Below, piece by piece: positions 1 to 8,733 of a stretch of 64,000 nt of DNA (position 1 is the stretch's first letter; every line of letters starts with the position of its first letter). The notes under the pieces are model-generated. The model was given only the letters and a program-made list of their open reading frames with translations. It did no database searches and was not told the origin of the DNA. The stretch covers positions 124,001 through 188,000 of the forward strand of contig CBDCZY010000001.1 in NCBI GenBank assembly GCA_965224745.1, read 5' to 3'. The DNA comes from CBDCZY01 sp965224745 (GTDB taxonomy: Bacteria; Pseudomonadota; Gammaproteobacteria; Methylococcales; Methylomonadaceae). A program made the translations under genes and the position numbers.

Positions 1-813
1 TAAAATCTTATCAAAGGTACTTACCACACTATCTTGCGTAATTATCGTAACATCGTCTTCTCCTTCATGCCGCTGTTTGATAATAGTTTTGACTTGATCA
101 ACTGCTTGATACATAGCCTGCTGTGATTTGGCTTCGATCAAAATTCGAAACAACGAGTTGGTATCAAACAAAGCCTGGGCTGAAGCGACAGGGATGATCA
201 CGAGTTCGTCGAAATCCACGCCAATGGATTGACCTTCGGATGATAAAATACCAATGACTCGAAAGCGGCTGTCGTTAATGCGCAGCCATTCACCTAGCGC
301 AGGCTGGTTTTTGAATAATTCATCTTTGATGGTTTGACCAATGACGCAAACGGGTAACGCTTGATCAACATCAATTAGTGGTAAAAAACGACCTTGGGCA
401 ATGTCAAGATGTCTGACTTGTAACAAGGCGTTGGTTGAACCCACAATACTGGTTTCCCGTTCATATCCTAGAGCTGACACCGGGGCATTGCCAACATTTA
501 CTGGCGCAATGGCGGCTATATAAGGGCTTCTAGACAGTGACATGGCATCGTCTAACGTAAGGTCGCGCGGCGTTTCTCCGAACAAAGGCGGCTGTCCGCC
601 GGTGGTTTCATTGCGCCCAGGTAACACGATAATCAGGTGAGTGCCCAGCGACTCAAATTCGTTGACCACAAAGGAGCGGGCGCTTTCACCCAACGCTGTT
701 AAAAGGGTAACCGAAGCAACTCCAATTCCCATTGCTAGCAAGATCAGTCCGGCTCTAACAGGTTGGGTTTTGATGGAAATTCCGGCTTGATGCAGATAGT
801 CCTTGATAATCAT
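1..813 (-). CDS. MacB/FtsX-type ABC transporter permease (C-terminus outside window)
   Basis: An open frame runs from an ATG at 813 down to the window edge, so only the first 271 codons are visible. The first 20 or so residues are followed by a hydrophobic segment (VRAGLILLAMGIGVASVTLL) and then a long soluble stretch, the layout of the MacB periplasmic core domain that precedes the FtsX permease helices. The start overlaps the stop of the upstream ATPase gene by four bases (ATGA), so the two are translationally coupled. As a family, such permeases pair with a LolD/MacB-like ATPase and a membrane-fusion adaptor to move lipids, peptides or drugs outward across the inner membrane; the substrate cannot be told from sequence. 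The remaining membrane helices should lie before position 1. Confidence 0.85.
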   Translation of the reverse strand, partial: MIIKDYLHQAGISIKTQPVRAGLILLAMGIGVASVTLLTALGESARSFVVNEFESLGTHLIIVLPGRNETTGGQPPLFGETPRDLTLDDAMSLSRSPYIAAIAPVNVGNAPVSALGYERETSIVGSTNALLQVRHLDIAQGRFLPLIDVDQALPVCVIGQTIKDELFKNQPALGEWLRINDSRFRVIGILSSEGQSIGVDFDELVIIPVASAQALFDTNSLFRILIEAKSQQAMYQAVDQVKTIIKQRHEGEDDVTIITQDSVVSTFDKIL

Positions 814-1484
814 GCGGATTGATCTTGTTCCACTTGACCATCAACTAAGGTAATTTGTCGTTTAGCACGTTGACCGATGGTATGATCATGAGTAATGGTT
901 ATCAACGTAACGCCCTGTTGATTGAGACTTTCCAGTTGATCGATGATATCCATACCAGACGCACGATCTAAATTGCCGGTCGGTTCATCAGCCAATAACA
1001 CCGTCGGTTCCATTATCATCGCTCGGGCAATCGCGACGCGTTGTCTTTGGCCGCCGGAGAGTTGGTCTGGACGATGATCAGACCGATCGCTCAAACCTAC
1101 TTTTTGCAGTGCAGCAGCTACTTTTTGTTTACGGAGTATGGGCGCATAGCCAGCTAAAGTCATAGGCATCTCAACGTTTTCCGCAGCAGAAAGGCGTGGT
1201 ATTAGGTGAAAAAACTGGAACACAAAACCGATGTTTTCTCGGCGAATCTTAGCTAGCATTTGATCATCTAACAGCGTTACGTCCTCACTATTGAGTAGAT
1301 AGCGACCTGAAGTTGGGTGATCCAGCAGTGCGATAATATTTAACAGGGTAGATTTACCAGAACCCGACGGCCCCATAACAGAAACGTACTCTCCCGATTG
1401 AATTGTTAGATTGATGTTCGCCAGAGCGTGTACGGTTTGATCGCCGACCTGAAAATTACGCTGAATATTTTCGAGAACAATCAC
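810..1484 (-). CDS. ABC transporter ATP-binding protein (LolD/MacB family)
   Basis: This 224-residue protein is a complete ATPase subunit. Walker A (GPSGSGKST) lies at residues 38-46, the ABC signature LSGGQ at 142-146, followed by a Walker B ending in DEPTG and a switch histidine in ITHDH. Length and motif spacing match LolD/MacB/FtsE-type ATPases, which energise extraction or efflux machines rather than importers. It overlaps the adaptor gene upstream by four bases and the permease gene downstream by four bases, so the three products are very likely made in step and form one inner-membrane complex. The substrate is unknown. Confidence 0.93.
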   Translation of the reverse strand: MIVLENIQRNFQVGDQTVHALANINLTIQSGEYVSVMGPSGSGKSTLLNIIALLDHPTSGRYLLNSEDVTLLDDQMLAKIRRENIGFVFQFFHLIPRLSAAENVEMPMTLAGYAPILRKQKVAAALQKVGLSDRSDHRPDQLSGGQRQRVAIARAMIMEPTVLLADEPTGNLDRASGMDIIDQLESLNQQGVTLITITHDHTIGQRAKRQITLVDGQVEQDQSA

Positions 1485-2632
1485 TCTTGTTTTGCACCGA
1501 CTGCTTTGACGCCGGCTTCAACACCTTCCATGCCAACGGATAAAACCAGCGCGTCTCCTTTTTGCAAGCCTGATAGCACTTCGGTGAAGCGCCAATTATT
1601 TAAGCCAGGTGAAAATTTTCGTTCTTCAATGGTGCCGCTCTGTGCCAGTATTAGCACTTTATTGCCGTCCAAAACCGCTTCTGTGGGAACCCTCAACACC
1701 CGGGTTTTACTATCAACTAGCACTTCGATGTCGGCGCTATACCCAGGTAGAAGACCGCTGGTTTCTTGTTCATCTTGTAGCAACACTTCGACCTCCACGG
1801 TTCTTGCCTGCTTTTCTTTTTCGAGTACATAAGGTGCGATCCGTCTTACTTTGCCAGAGCACCGTTGCTCCTTGAATGCATCTAAAGATACGCAAGCGGT
1901 CATGCCAAGCTTGATTTGCGGGGCATCAACTTCATCAATGGGAGCTGAAATATAAAGGCAACTATTATCGATCAAATCAATCGGTGGAAGGGTTGGAATA
2001 CCGGGTGGCGAAGGGGTAACGTATTCCCCTAGCTCAGCGTTGACTTCGGCAACAACACCATCAAAAGGCGCTTTGACCAATGTCCTTTCAACGGCTTCTA
2101 GAGAGACTTGCAGATTAGCCAGGCTTACTTTGACGGCTGCTTCGGCAGCTTGACAACCTGCTCGTTTGGCTTGAGCGTCGGTCACCGCAACATCGACTTT
2201 TTCTGCCGAAATTAGCTGATTTTTACGGCTCAAGCGTTGTAATCGTTTGGCTTCCCGTTCTGCACCTTGTGCAGTATAGCAAGCTTGCCTGGTAGTCGCT
2301 TCCTGGACCTTGATTTTAGCTTTTTGCAGTGCTACTTGAGCTTTTAAATCAGCATTCCAGACTTCCAATAAGGTCTGTTGTTGTGCAACCTTATCGCCTT
2401 CTTTTACATTTAATAAAGCGACTTGACCTCCAGCCGCAGGTGCAAGAAATGCTCTGCGGCACGCTTTGATAGTTCCTACCCGAGTGTTTGATACAGTGGA
2501 TTTAACCAGCCCAGTTTGGATTGTATGTAGTTTAACTGCTACCGGTTTTTCTCGGGTAAGGTATAAAAAAAGTGCAGAACAAACAATGATGGCAAGGGTT
2601 AACCAGAATAGTTGCTTGTCTTTATATTTCAT
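1481..2632 (-). CDS. HlyD/MacA-type periplasmic adaptor (membrane-fusion protein)
   Basis: This 383-residue protein has one N-terminal membrane anchor (about residues 8-26). A biotinyl-lipoyl-like half-motif follows, then a coiled-coil hairpin rich in A, K and Q (about 90-190), the second lipoyl half (VKAPFDGVVAEVNAELGEYV), and a beta-barrel/membrane-proximal region. This is the order seen in MacA/HlyD adaptors. Such proteins sit in the periplasm and connect an inner-membrane ABC transporter to an outer-membrane duct. It is the first of three overlapping genes (adaptor, ATPase, permease). No outer-membrane TolC-like gene is visible in the window. Confidence 0.9.
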   Translation of the reverse strand: MKYKDKQLFWLTLAIIVCSALFLYLTREKPVAVKLHTIQTGLVKSTVSNTRVGTIKACRRAFLAPAAGGQVALLNVKEGDKVAQQQTLLEVWNADLKAQVALQKAKIKVQEATTRQACYTAQGAEREAKRLQRLSRKNQLISAEKVDVAVTDAQAKRAGCQAAEAAVKVSLANLQVSLEAVERTLVKAPFDGVVAEVNAELGEYVTPSPPGIPTLPPIDLIDNSCLYISAPIDEVDAPQIKLGMTACVSLDAFKEQRCSGKVRRIAPYVLEKEKQARTVEVEVLLQDEQETSGLLPGYSADIEVLVDSKTRVLRVPTEAVLDGNKVLILAQSGTIEERKFSPGLNNWRFTEVLSGLQKGDALVLSVGMEGVEAGVKAVGAKQE

Positions 2633-2662
2633 CTAATCAGAGAGCTGCCTGCGTTATGTATT

Positions 2663-2872
2663 TTATTTTGAGCGGGAACTGTCCAAAGTTTTACTCACCT
2701 TAATCGTTAAAGCAGAGGCTAGGAACAAAACCAGTAAAGTTAAACCAGCTTTCCACAAAAAAGCCTTATCGAAGACTTCTCCCCAAATCATTGAAAGTAA
2801 CAAGCCTGCACCCAATAAAATGCAGAGGATGCAGATAGTGAAACAAATCTTGGTTAAATATTGTAGGTTCAT
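2663..2872 (-). CDS. small inner-membrane protein of unknown function
   Basis: A 69-residue protein with two strongly hydrophobic stretches (about 9-29 and 39-59) separated by a short polar loop and a basic tail (VSKTLDSSRSK). It lies 30 bases upstream of the adaptor gene on the same strand and could be the first gene of the export operon. I do not recognise the family. The Shine-Dalgarno sequence is weak. Support comes from the two-helix pattern and the tight position in the operon. Confidence 0.6.
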   Translation of the reverse strand: MNLQYLTKICFTICILCILLGAGLLLSMIWGEVFDKAFLWKAGLTLLVLFLASALTIKVSKTLDSSRSK

Positions 2873-2972
2873 AATCGCCGTTGGTTATTGGTAGAGTCTT
2901 AAGCAACTCTAATTTATTGGTAATAAAATCACAAGCAAATGAAAAAACATAACAGTTTTTTATAACTGTCAA

Positions 2973-4359
2973 GGGTGGAGCCTTAAAATGATGTTTTCAA
3001 ATATAACATTGAGCCCCATATTGATTAATCTTCTCCCAGAATTGTTGCCATCGACTGCCTGACTGTACAAGACTTCGCAGACTCAATATCACCCCTGCTC
3101 CTTGGTTTTTCCAGCGCATCCCCGAACAACATAAGCGTTGTTTGACCAAGGTTTTACAAGCCGCCTCAGTAACCCCTGAACCAATCGGTAACCGGGCAGC
3201 CGTATGCGCGGCATAATTCATTTGATGCTGATGATTATTAAAGTAAGTCAATGCTTGAACCAACTCTTCTTGAACGGATTGGGACAAGCCTTGTTTTCGC
3301 GTTAACCCCTCCATCTCCTGAATTAACGCGTTAACCGCTCCTGACTCATGCTTCAGTTGATGACACCGTTCTGATAGCCATGCGGCTCTTTTGGGTTTTG
3401 CTGTTTTCTGTGAAAATGCAGCATAAGCCACTTTGCCAAGATATTCCGTGACATGATAAAAATCGAGTAATTGACGGTCTGTATGGGGGGTTAAAAATGA
3501 CCAGTTATCTTTGGCGCCATCAGCAATACCCAGATAAAGGGCGTCAGGATAGAGCGCTTTGATCCGCTGGATTTCTTTCTCATAACGTTGCTTAAAGGTT
3601 CCCTTGCCATATTCAGGCGGAGCACCCAAATACAGCGAGTGCAAACGCTGGCCTTCCGCATCATAAAAGGACAGTGCGCCGACCATCGCTTCACGCCAGC
3701 CGTCTTCTTGCATCAAAATATAGGCACCATCCAAACTAAACACAATGGTTGAAACGGGGGCATCGAATGCCGGCAACGTATACGTCCACTCTTCTTCTCT
3801 GGCCTGAGCAATGCCGCCGACCCAATCCGCCATATTCTGGATATAGGATTTGGTGATGCTTCGGTTGTGGTTGGCTTCAAAATCGTAGCAAACTGCTTGG
3901 GCATTCATCTGCGCATATTTGTGCGCGACTTGCTGGGCTAATCGCGGCGTTCCGCCTCGAATAATACGCGCGTTCACGTCCAGTGGACACCACACTTTGC
4001 CGCCTTTTGAGGTTTGGTAGGTATAGCGCTTGATTTCGACGACTCCGTAAGGCGTTTGATAGTGTTTCTCACTGGGGGTTTTAGCGGTCCATTTGATACC
4101 CCCGGTTTGCAGTGCGCGTCCATCGGTATCAAAATTTTCCAAGGCTTTTCCGGTGGCCAGCAGTCCAACTTCGTTGCAGGCATTTTGAATCGCATCTTCT
4201 GCTTCCAGCAGAGAGCCGTCTATAGTCACTTTAACTTCTATCGTCAGTTCGTTTCCGGTGCGAGCAATGAGTTGTGCCATTTTTGAAATAACCCGTATGA
4301 CTTAGTTTCAACAAGTTATATCATATATCTATAAATAACATCAAGTATAGGCTGCACCC
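2973..4359 (-). mobile_element. intact ISKra4-type insertion sequence with TIRs and 8-bp target duplication
   Basis: The ends at 2973-2995 and 4337-4359 are imperfect 23-bp inverted repeats; both begin GGGTG[G/C]AGCCT and end TGATGTT. The bases directly outside are identical on both sides, ACTGTCAA at 2965-2972 and at 4360-4367, an 8-bp target duplication. The 1387-bp element contains one full-length transposase gene. Clean ends and intact duplication point to a recent insertion. Confidence 0.88.
2997..4280 (-). CDS. ISKra4 family transposase
   Basis: This 427-residue DDE-type transposase fills the element. Residues typical of the family are visible: an Asp in FSLDGAY, a second acidic cluster in GIADGAKDNW followed by LLDFYHVTEYLG, and the C-terminal PIGSGVTEAACK stretch with the candidate catalytic Glu. 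Length fits intact ISKra4-type transposases. It starts at an ATG about 57 bases inside the right inverted repeat and ends just inside the left one. A decayed relative lies at 46060-48220. Confidence 0.9.
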   Translation of the reverse strand: MAQLIARTGNELTIEVKVTIDGSLLEAEDAIQNACNEVGLLATGKALENFDTDGRALQTGGIKWTAKTPSEKHYQTPYGVVEIKRYTYQTSKGGKVWCPLDVNARIIRGGTPRLAQQVAHKYAQMNAQAVCYDFEANHNRSITKSYIQNMADWVGGIAQAREEEWTYTLPAFDAPVSTIVFSLDGAYILMQEDGWREAMVGALSFYDAEGQRLHSLYLGAPPEYGKGTFKQRYEKEIQRIKALYPDALYLGIADGAKDNWSFLTPHTDRQLLDFYHVTEYLGKVAYAAFSQKTAKPKRAAWLSERCHQLKHESGAVNALIQEMEGLTRKQGLSQSVQEELVQALTYFNNHQHQMNYAAHTAARLPIGSGVTEAACKTLVKQRLCCSGMRWKNQGAGVILSLRSLVQSGSRWQQFWEKINQYGAQCYI

Positions 4360-4448
4360 ACTGTCAACTGTCAAAGCAGGCAGCGTATTGAATTTCATTG
4401 CTTTTTGACTACGCTTTAATCATTAAGTTTGAGAAACGCGGAGACAAT

Positions 4449-4850
4449 ATGAAATTTAATTCTTTTCTGAAAGCAGTCTGGCTAATCATTGGCCTAGGTT
4501 TGACGTGTCAATCACAGGCAGAAAATCTGTTTGAATTATCGACACAACGCATTGCTATTCATGCTGTCGATGTAGGTGGGGTTTTGTATCAAGGCGATCT
4601 TTTTATGCCACCCAATCATCCAGTGTATGAAGCATTTCTTGATGAAAGTACTTTTGCTTTGAGTCGAATGAGTGCGGCGGAGGCTTCTTTCGATCCCAAT
4701 ACAGGGATTCTAAAACTGAATTCTTTGAAAGTGATGATGCAAGGCAAAGTTCTGGTAGAAATATTTAATGTGGAATTACTGTTTGGTCCCAGTAGTGACC
4801 CTGCCTATGGCGAAACAGGTTTCAGATTGTTGAGTTATACCGCAAATTAA
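4449..4850 (+). CDS. secreted protein of unknown function
   Basis: A 133-residue protein with a clear signal peptide (about residues 1-24, hydrophobic core AVWLIIGLGLTC, likely cleavage after QSQA). The mature part is mixed beta-rich sequence with no motif I recognise. I chose the ATG at 4449 because GGAGA lies six to ten bases upstream and the signal peptide begins there; a longer frame from 4398 adds 17 unlikely residues. It begins about 90 bases downstream of the ISKra4-type element, so its original promoter may have been displaced. A strong hairpin follows at 4963. Confidence 0.72.
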   Translation: MKFNSFLKAVWLIIGLGLTCQSQAENLFELSTQRIAIHAVDVGGVLYQGDLFMPPNHPVYEAFLDESTFALSRMSAAEASFDPNTGILKLNSLKVMMQGKVLVEIFNVELLFGPSSDPAYGETGFRLLSYTAN

Positions 4851-4962
4851 TATTTCAACTACGCGTAGAGTATCTGGTTAACAGCTTATTCTATAGACTA
4901 AATTTGAATAAGGCTTACCTACCAGAAGCTTTTAATGCAGATCGCTTTTACAGTTACGCAAA

Positions 4963-4995
4963 GTAAAGACCCAAATGATTCGTTTGGGTCTTTAC
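4963..4995. terminator. perfect 13-bp hairpin, probable terminator
   Basis: GTAAAGACCCAAA at 4963-4975 pairs perfectly with 4983-4995 across a 7-base loop. No T-run follows, so it is terminator-like rather than a textbook intrinsic terminator. It lies downstream of the secreted-protein gene. Confidence 0.55.
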
Positions 4996-5032
4996 GTTAA
5001 GGCATATCCCTGGTTACTTGTCTTGTTTATTT

Positions 5033-5798
5033 GGCATTGCTAATTTAGTATAGTTAACGTTCCATTTCTTTTATGCATTAAGAGTAATATAGACAGCTCA
5101 AGCATTCGAACACTTTTTGTGTAACATTTTGTCTTTCTTCTCATTCGTGCAAGAAAATGTCTAAAGATACTATTGTAGCCTTCAACTGTGTATGTTTCAG
5201 CTTTGGATTGAACGTGTTTTTCGCTAGGAATAAAATGTTCATAGGGCTGCCAATAATCGGTTGCTATTGTTCCATTTAATTGATCTTCAATTCCTTCCCA
5301 GAGTTTTTGTCCTGTCTGTACGCTTCGGTCGCCAACAATGAAATTGATGAATTTTTTCCCATATCTATCAACAGCAATCCATATCCATTTATAGCTTTTT
5401 TTTGACCCACATAGGTATGCATTTCATCCATCTCAGCATAAATCACTTGTTCAGGACTTTTCAATTCGGCAACTTGCTCTCACCAAAGGATCTAATCCAA
5501 TTTAGTACCGTGACATTGCTTACGTTCAAAACCCGACCAATTGAACGAAACCCTAATCCTTCAAGATATAATTGAAGAGCCATCTTTCTTAAATAGAATG
5601 GTTTGGCTCCCGAGCCACTAGCAACAGTATATCGAAAATTACATTCTTTACATTTGTAACGCTGCTTTTGTTTTACGATACCATCTTTGATGTTTTTATT
5701 AGATTTGCATTTAGGGCATTCCATTAAATTTCTCGCTCTCTTTAGAAAGATATCAAAAATTTAATTCTAACATAAAACTATACTAAATTAGCAATGCC
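5033..5798 (-). mobile_element. IS1-family element, copy 1, frameshifted
   Basis: The ends are 23-bp inverted repeats (5033-5055 and 5776-5798) beginning GGCATTGCTAATTTAG. They are flanked by identical 8-bp target duplications, GTTTATTT at 5025-5032 and 5799-5806. Length is 766 bp, two bases longer than the copy at 35454-36217. The extra bases are an AG duplication around 5475 inside the transposase gene. The insertion lies exactly at the stop codon of the adjacent broken gene. Confidence 0.92.
5055..5724 (-). pseudogene. IS1-family transposase with disabling +2 frameshift
   Basis: The N-terminal part (5461-5724) has the InsA-like zinc-finger start MECPKCKSNKNIKDG with paired CxxC motifs and a helix-turn-helix, but the frame diverges after WIRSFGE. 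Against the second copy it carries two extra bases (GGTGAGAGCAAG instead of GGTGAGCAAG). The downstream catalytic part, beginning SPEQVIYAEMDEMHTYVG, is therefore in another frame. The normal IS1-type minus-one slip on the A8 run (about 5396-5403) is still present further on. This copy should not make a working transposase by itself but could be mobilised by the other copy. Confidence 0.85.
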
Positions 5799-5800
5799 GT

Positions 5801-6799
5801 TTATTTATCGTTCTCAAGACCCTGATGAATACTTCTTCCACGGTTATCCAAAGCGCCGGATACATCCAGAACGACCTCACCATTAATATCCTTAATTAGA
5901 AAGGCTGCGTTATACTTAGAATCTGTTTCACCAACATCGACTAATACAAACTCAATGGTCGCTCCATCAACGTTATTGTATCTGCCTGCGCCATTAAAAG
6001 TATTAATAGGTACAACGGGAGGCCTTTGGTCAGTTGTTAGATCATCACAAGAAGTGGAGTTTAACGTTGTTAAGTGAAAGTTATTGCCGCCGTCCCAATT
6101 GACTTGAAGATTATTGGGGGTTGCAAGGTTGAAAGGCAACTCAAAACTTTGAGTGACTGAAGTATTAATGATCCTTCCATCGCTGTTCATACGTTTTGGC
6201 ACTGAAAGTGTTGCTGCAATCCATGAAAAGGAAACAGGAAATCCAGGATCGTCTAACGGCGGCTTGTCTGTAGATGATGTTTGATCAGTAAGCATTGTTT
6301 CGCTGGGAGGAATGTCAATCCCGAAAATAAAGGTATTCCATTTATCATCGCCATTGCTGTCGAGGTCTTCTTCTAGAATCTTAATAATACCGTCAATTGT
6401 GGTCACTATTGAAGAAGGTATAAAACCTAAGCCTTTTGGTGCAGAACCACTAACACTAGAGGAAAACATGGTTAAGGCACCTGGATCGACTATTATTTGA
6501 TCCATCAAACATAAATGTTTGTGATGCTTCCGTATCAGAAGGTATTTGACATTCGTATTCAGCTTTGCTTTGGTTGAGCTCTTCCGAAACCATCGTTTCA
6601 ATCATTGCGGTTTGGGTAATGAGGTCGGTACTGGCAACCATAACACCGGTTCCAGAGGCAGAAACAAAAGGTTGGTGTGGGGAATCGTGTGTATTGTGGT
6701 TTCTTCTGCTAATCCTAAATTTGTTGTAAAACTGAAAAGGTCAAGGGAAAGTGCACTGGGTGTACTAGTTTTGTTACAGTGCGTATCTATTATTATCAT
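5801..6799 (-). pseudogene. decayed gene of unknown function with at least two frameshifts
   Basis: Three overlapping minus-strand frames together read like one protein. The first starts at an ATG at 6799 and runs to about 6685. A second frame carries SASGTGVMVASTDLITQ to about 6500. The third carries DPGALTMFSSSVSGSAPKG down to a stop at 5801-5803. The last part has several D/N-rich loops (EEDLDSNGDDKW, FNGAGRYNNVDGATIEFV) and ends LDVSGALDNRGRSIHQG, like a secreted beta-rich or calcium-binding protein. No signal peptide is clear. The IS1-type copy inserted at the stop codon. Family unknown; the single 266-codon frame alone could also be called a gene. Confidence 0.45.
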
Positions 6800-7055
6800 A
6801 ATTCCAGCTCATGTTATTGTAAGTATATTGGCTAGTCTTTGAACGAGCGATAGCGGGTGGCTAGCCTGTTTTATGGCTTGTCTATAGGACAGTGTAAATG
6901 GACTAATGAAACAAGCAGTTTGTTAGGATACTCTTAGTAATTAGCTTTTAAAATGGAAATTTTCCACACTTCATAGTCCAAAAACAACTTACTTTTCAAG
7001 TTATCATTCAATAACACTTTGTATGTTAACGATAAGATTAAGTTTACAGAAGAGT

Positions 7056-7255
7056 AATGGTCCCCCAAAAAAACTGGAAAAAAGCTTAAGTGATAAAACT
7101 GCGTTATTGAAATCTTGAAAAACGAGAAATAACCTATGAGCAAGAAAAGAAGGAAACTACTCAGCGGAATTTAAAACGAAAGGGCTGAGTCGCAGTTAGG
7201 GTTCGAAAGGAGTCAGGTTATTGGCAAATAGGGGCAATAGAAGTTAAGAAAGGGC
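7056..7255 (+). mobile_element. remnant of the left end of an IS3-type element
   Basis: A terminus-like TGGTCCCCCAAAAAAACTGG at 7057-7076 is followed after a short leader by an ATG at 7136. The reading MSKKRR shifts frame into YSAEFKTKG, which resembles the start of IS3-family OrfA proteins. Stops follow within 40 codons, so only a degraded stub remains. It abuts the truncated integrase at 7259. The stretch 6800-7055 shows nothing else I can support. Confidence 0.4.
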
Positions 7256-7258
7256 AGG

Positions 7259-7552
7259 TTAGAGGCTTTTTTTACTGAAAGGCCGTTCCAAAACATGTTT
7301 GTATAAAAATACCAGTGCACTTCGGGCTTGGTTTTGTCGATTAATCGATATTCTGCTCACCAGTGCTAAGTGATCTAGATAAATATCAACTTTTTCCTCA
7401 GCGATGGTCATTAATGCTTCGCGCTCTTGAATACGGTGGAATTCAAGAAAACGAACAATGAATCCATAATAAACTTTTTTAGTGTCACGAGAATAGGATT
7501 TGGCACGCATTTTTCTGTGAACATCATCTAATAATTGCGGAATGTCTGACAT
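7259..7552 (-). pseudogene. truncated tyrosine recombinase (integron-integrase-like N-terminal domain)
   Basis: The 97 residues match the N-terminal SAM-like core-binding domain of tyrosine recombinases: LLDDVHRKMRAKSYSRDTKKVYYGFIVRFLEFH followed by a second helical half (QARSALVFLYKHVL). Integron-type and phage integrases are about 300-400 residues long and carry the R-H-R-Y catalytic residues in the C-terminal domain. That domain is absent here; the frame stops at 7259 beside an IS3-type remnant. The piece cannot catalyse recombination. A MITE lies 25 bases upstream of its start. Confidence 0.7.
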
Positions 7553-7576
7553 GGCTTTTCGGCGACCCTGTAGCTA

Positions 7577-7735
7577 GGAACTAGGATTCAATAACAAACT
7601 AATTTTGACATGTCTGTTTGTTCTACTACTGCGTTGTAGCAACAGTTGCGTAGCTTGCTGGGCGTCTGTTACTACGCTTTGAAGAAAAACAAAAATCCTG
7701 CGTCAAATTTGCGTATATTATTGAATTCTAGCTCC
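7577..7735. mobile_element. fold-back MITE, copy A (159 bp)
   Basis: This 159-bp segment aligns along its whole length with 56798-56956, sharing the inner GTTGTAG..AACAGTTGCGTAGC and AACAAAAATCCTGCG stretches. The two ends are diverged inverted repeats; the right one (7712-7735, CGTATATTATTGAATTC...) is best preserved. The interior is itself inverted, so the element can fold into one long hairpin. No coding capacity. Confidence 0.75.
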
Positions 7736-7988
7736 TTATTGTATAAACCTCTGTTTCTAAGTATGTTTAGTTTTTTTGTTGCTTAGAAAATCCCTTCTAA
7801 AGAGGGTTTGTTAACGATGCATGATTGGGTTAGATAGTAAGGGGAGAAGAAGAATACTGCAAGACGTCCTCGCTTATTCTAACGGTTAACATTCTACAAT
7901 ATTCACAAGCAGCCTGAATGTTAATTTTTTCATTTTCGCCTAAATAAACTGTAAACTTTCTAAGTTGGGCCAAGATAAGGGATGAGAG

Positions 7989-8153
7989 CTAGTTTGTATG
8001 ACCTCTGTGTTGCTTTATTTCACCATGCCGTTTTAGTTCTAAACGCTGATTAAGCGCTATTAAAATCATAATTTCACAAAAGCTTTGTTGTTGAGCCAAA
8101 GTATTGCCTTCTTGCAGCAGAGCAGGAGCACCATCCTTGGCGCCGATGTTAGC
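7989..8153 (-). pseudogene. open-frame fragment, 54 codons, unknown family
   Basis: The minus strand is open for 54 codons and reads like protein (GAKDGAPALLQEGNTLAQQQ ... LIALNQRLELKRHGEIKQ). It has no start codon and the sequence upstream changes frame. It may be the end of a lost gene. The rest of 7736-8481 is AT-rich and shows nothing I can support. Confidence 0.28.
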
Positions 8154-8481
8154 ATTGCGCTAACTTGTTGAATAAACAGAGTGGGGTTAATGGATTACCG
8201 ATGAGGTTGAAGGTAACCATTGACATACTTAAAGCAGTATTAATGCCAGCCACTATAAGCTGTTAATACAACTTGTTTTTTTACCGTTTGTTCACTTTTA
8301 GACTTAACTCAGTTTATTAAACTGTGTTATATGCAAAAACAAACAGTGTTAAATGCATTACTTTGATGGTCGCTTTTTTTCATAGTAGGAATGCACGAAA
8401 ATAATCCTGTCTTTTTGGCTAGAGTGATGTCAGCAAAATGCAGTGAAATGTTTTTCGGTAATTTCTGGTTATGTTTTTATA

Positions 8482-8519
8482 AGGGGCGAGGATTCGTATA
8501 TTATTGAATCCTCACTCCT
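8482..8519. repeat. 38-bp palindrome, collapsed MITE relative (left of P460 gene)
   Basis: AGGGGCGAGGATTC (8482-8495) faces GAATCCTCACTCCT (8506-8519) over a 10-base centre. The right-hand 24 bases match the right end of the MITE at 7712-7735, and the left 12 match its outer left end, as if the interior had been lost. It is 36/38 identical to the reverse complement of 9243-9280. Confidence 0.75.
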
Positions 8520-8562
8520 AAGACATTCTGAATGAATTTTATCGGATCAATTGTAGGAAAGA

Positions 8563-8687
8563 AATTGTATACACCAATGGAGTATTTACAAAAAGGTCTG
8601 GACGGATGGACTGAATACGATAACAATGATCGAGCGCAGCAAGGTAAGATGAGCAGTGGGAGCACACCAATTGGAAACATTAGTTGA
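8563..8687 (+). pseudogene. remnant of an IS481-type transposase C-terminus
   Basis: The frame reads KLYTPMEYLQKGLDGWTEYD followed by NNDRAQQGKMSSGSTPIGN and a stop. This matches the conserved end of IS481-family integrases, where a Trp-containing helix is followed by YN.ER.HQGK...G.TP. Nothing upstream belongs to the same gene. Confidence 0.6.
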
Positions 8688-8733
8688 GAGACAAATGATT
8701 ATTTAACCCTACAGATTAGGTTGGAGATACGCA

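Noticed and set aside
1428..1875. Plus-strand frames opposite the adaptor gene
   Set aside because: Antisense shadows of a strongly supported minus-strand operon.
3491..4286. Several short frames inside the ISKra4-type transposase
   Set aside because: Alternative frames of the 427-residue transposase; no independent support.
6934..7143. 69-codon minus-strand frame
   Set aside because: It overlaps the IS3-like end and has low-complexity, AT-driven composition.
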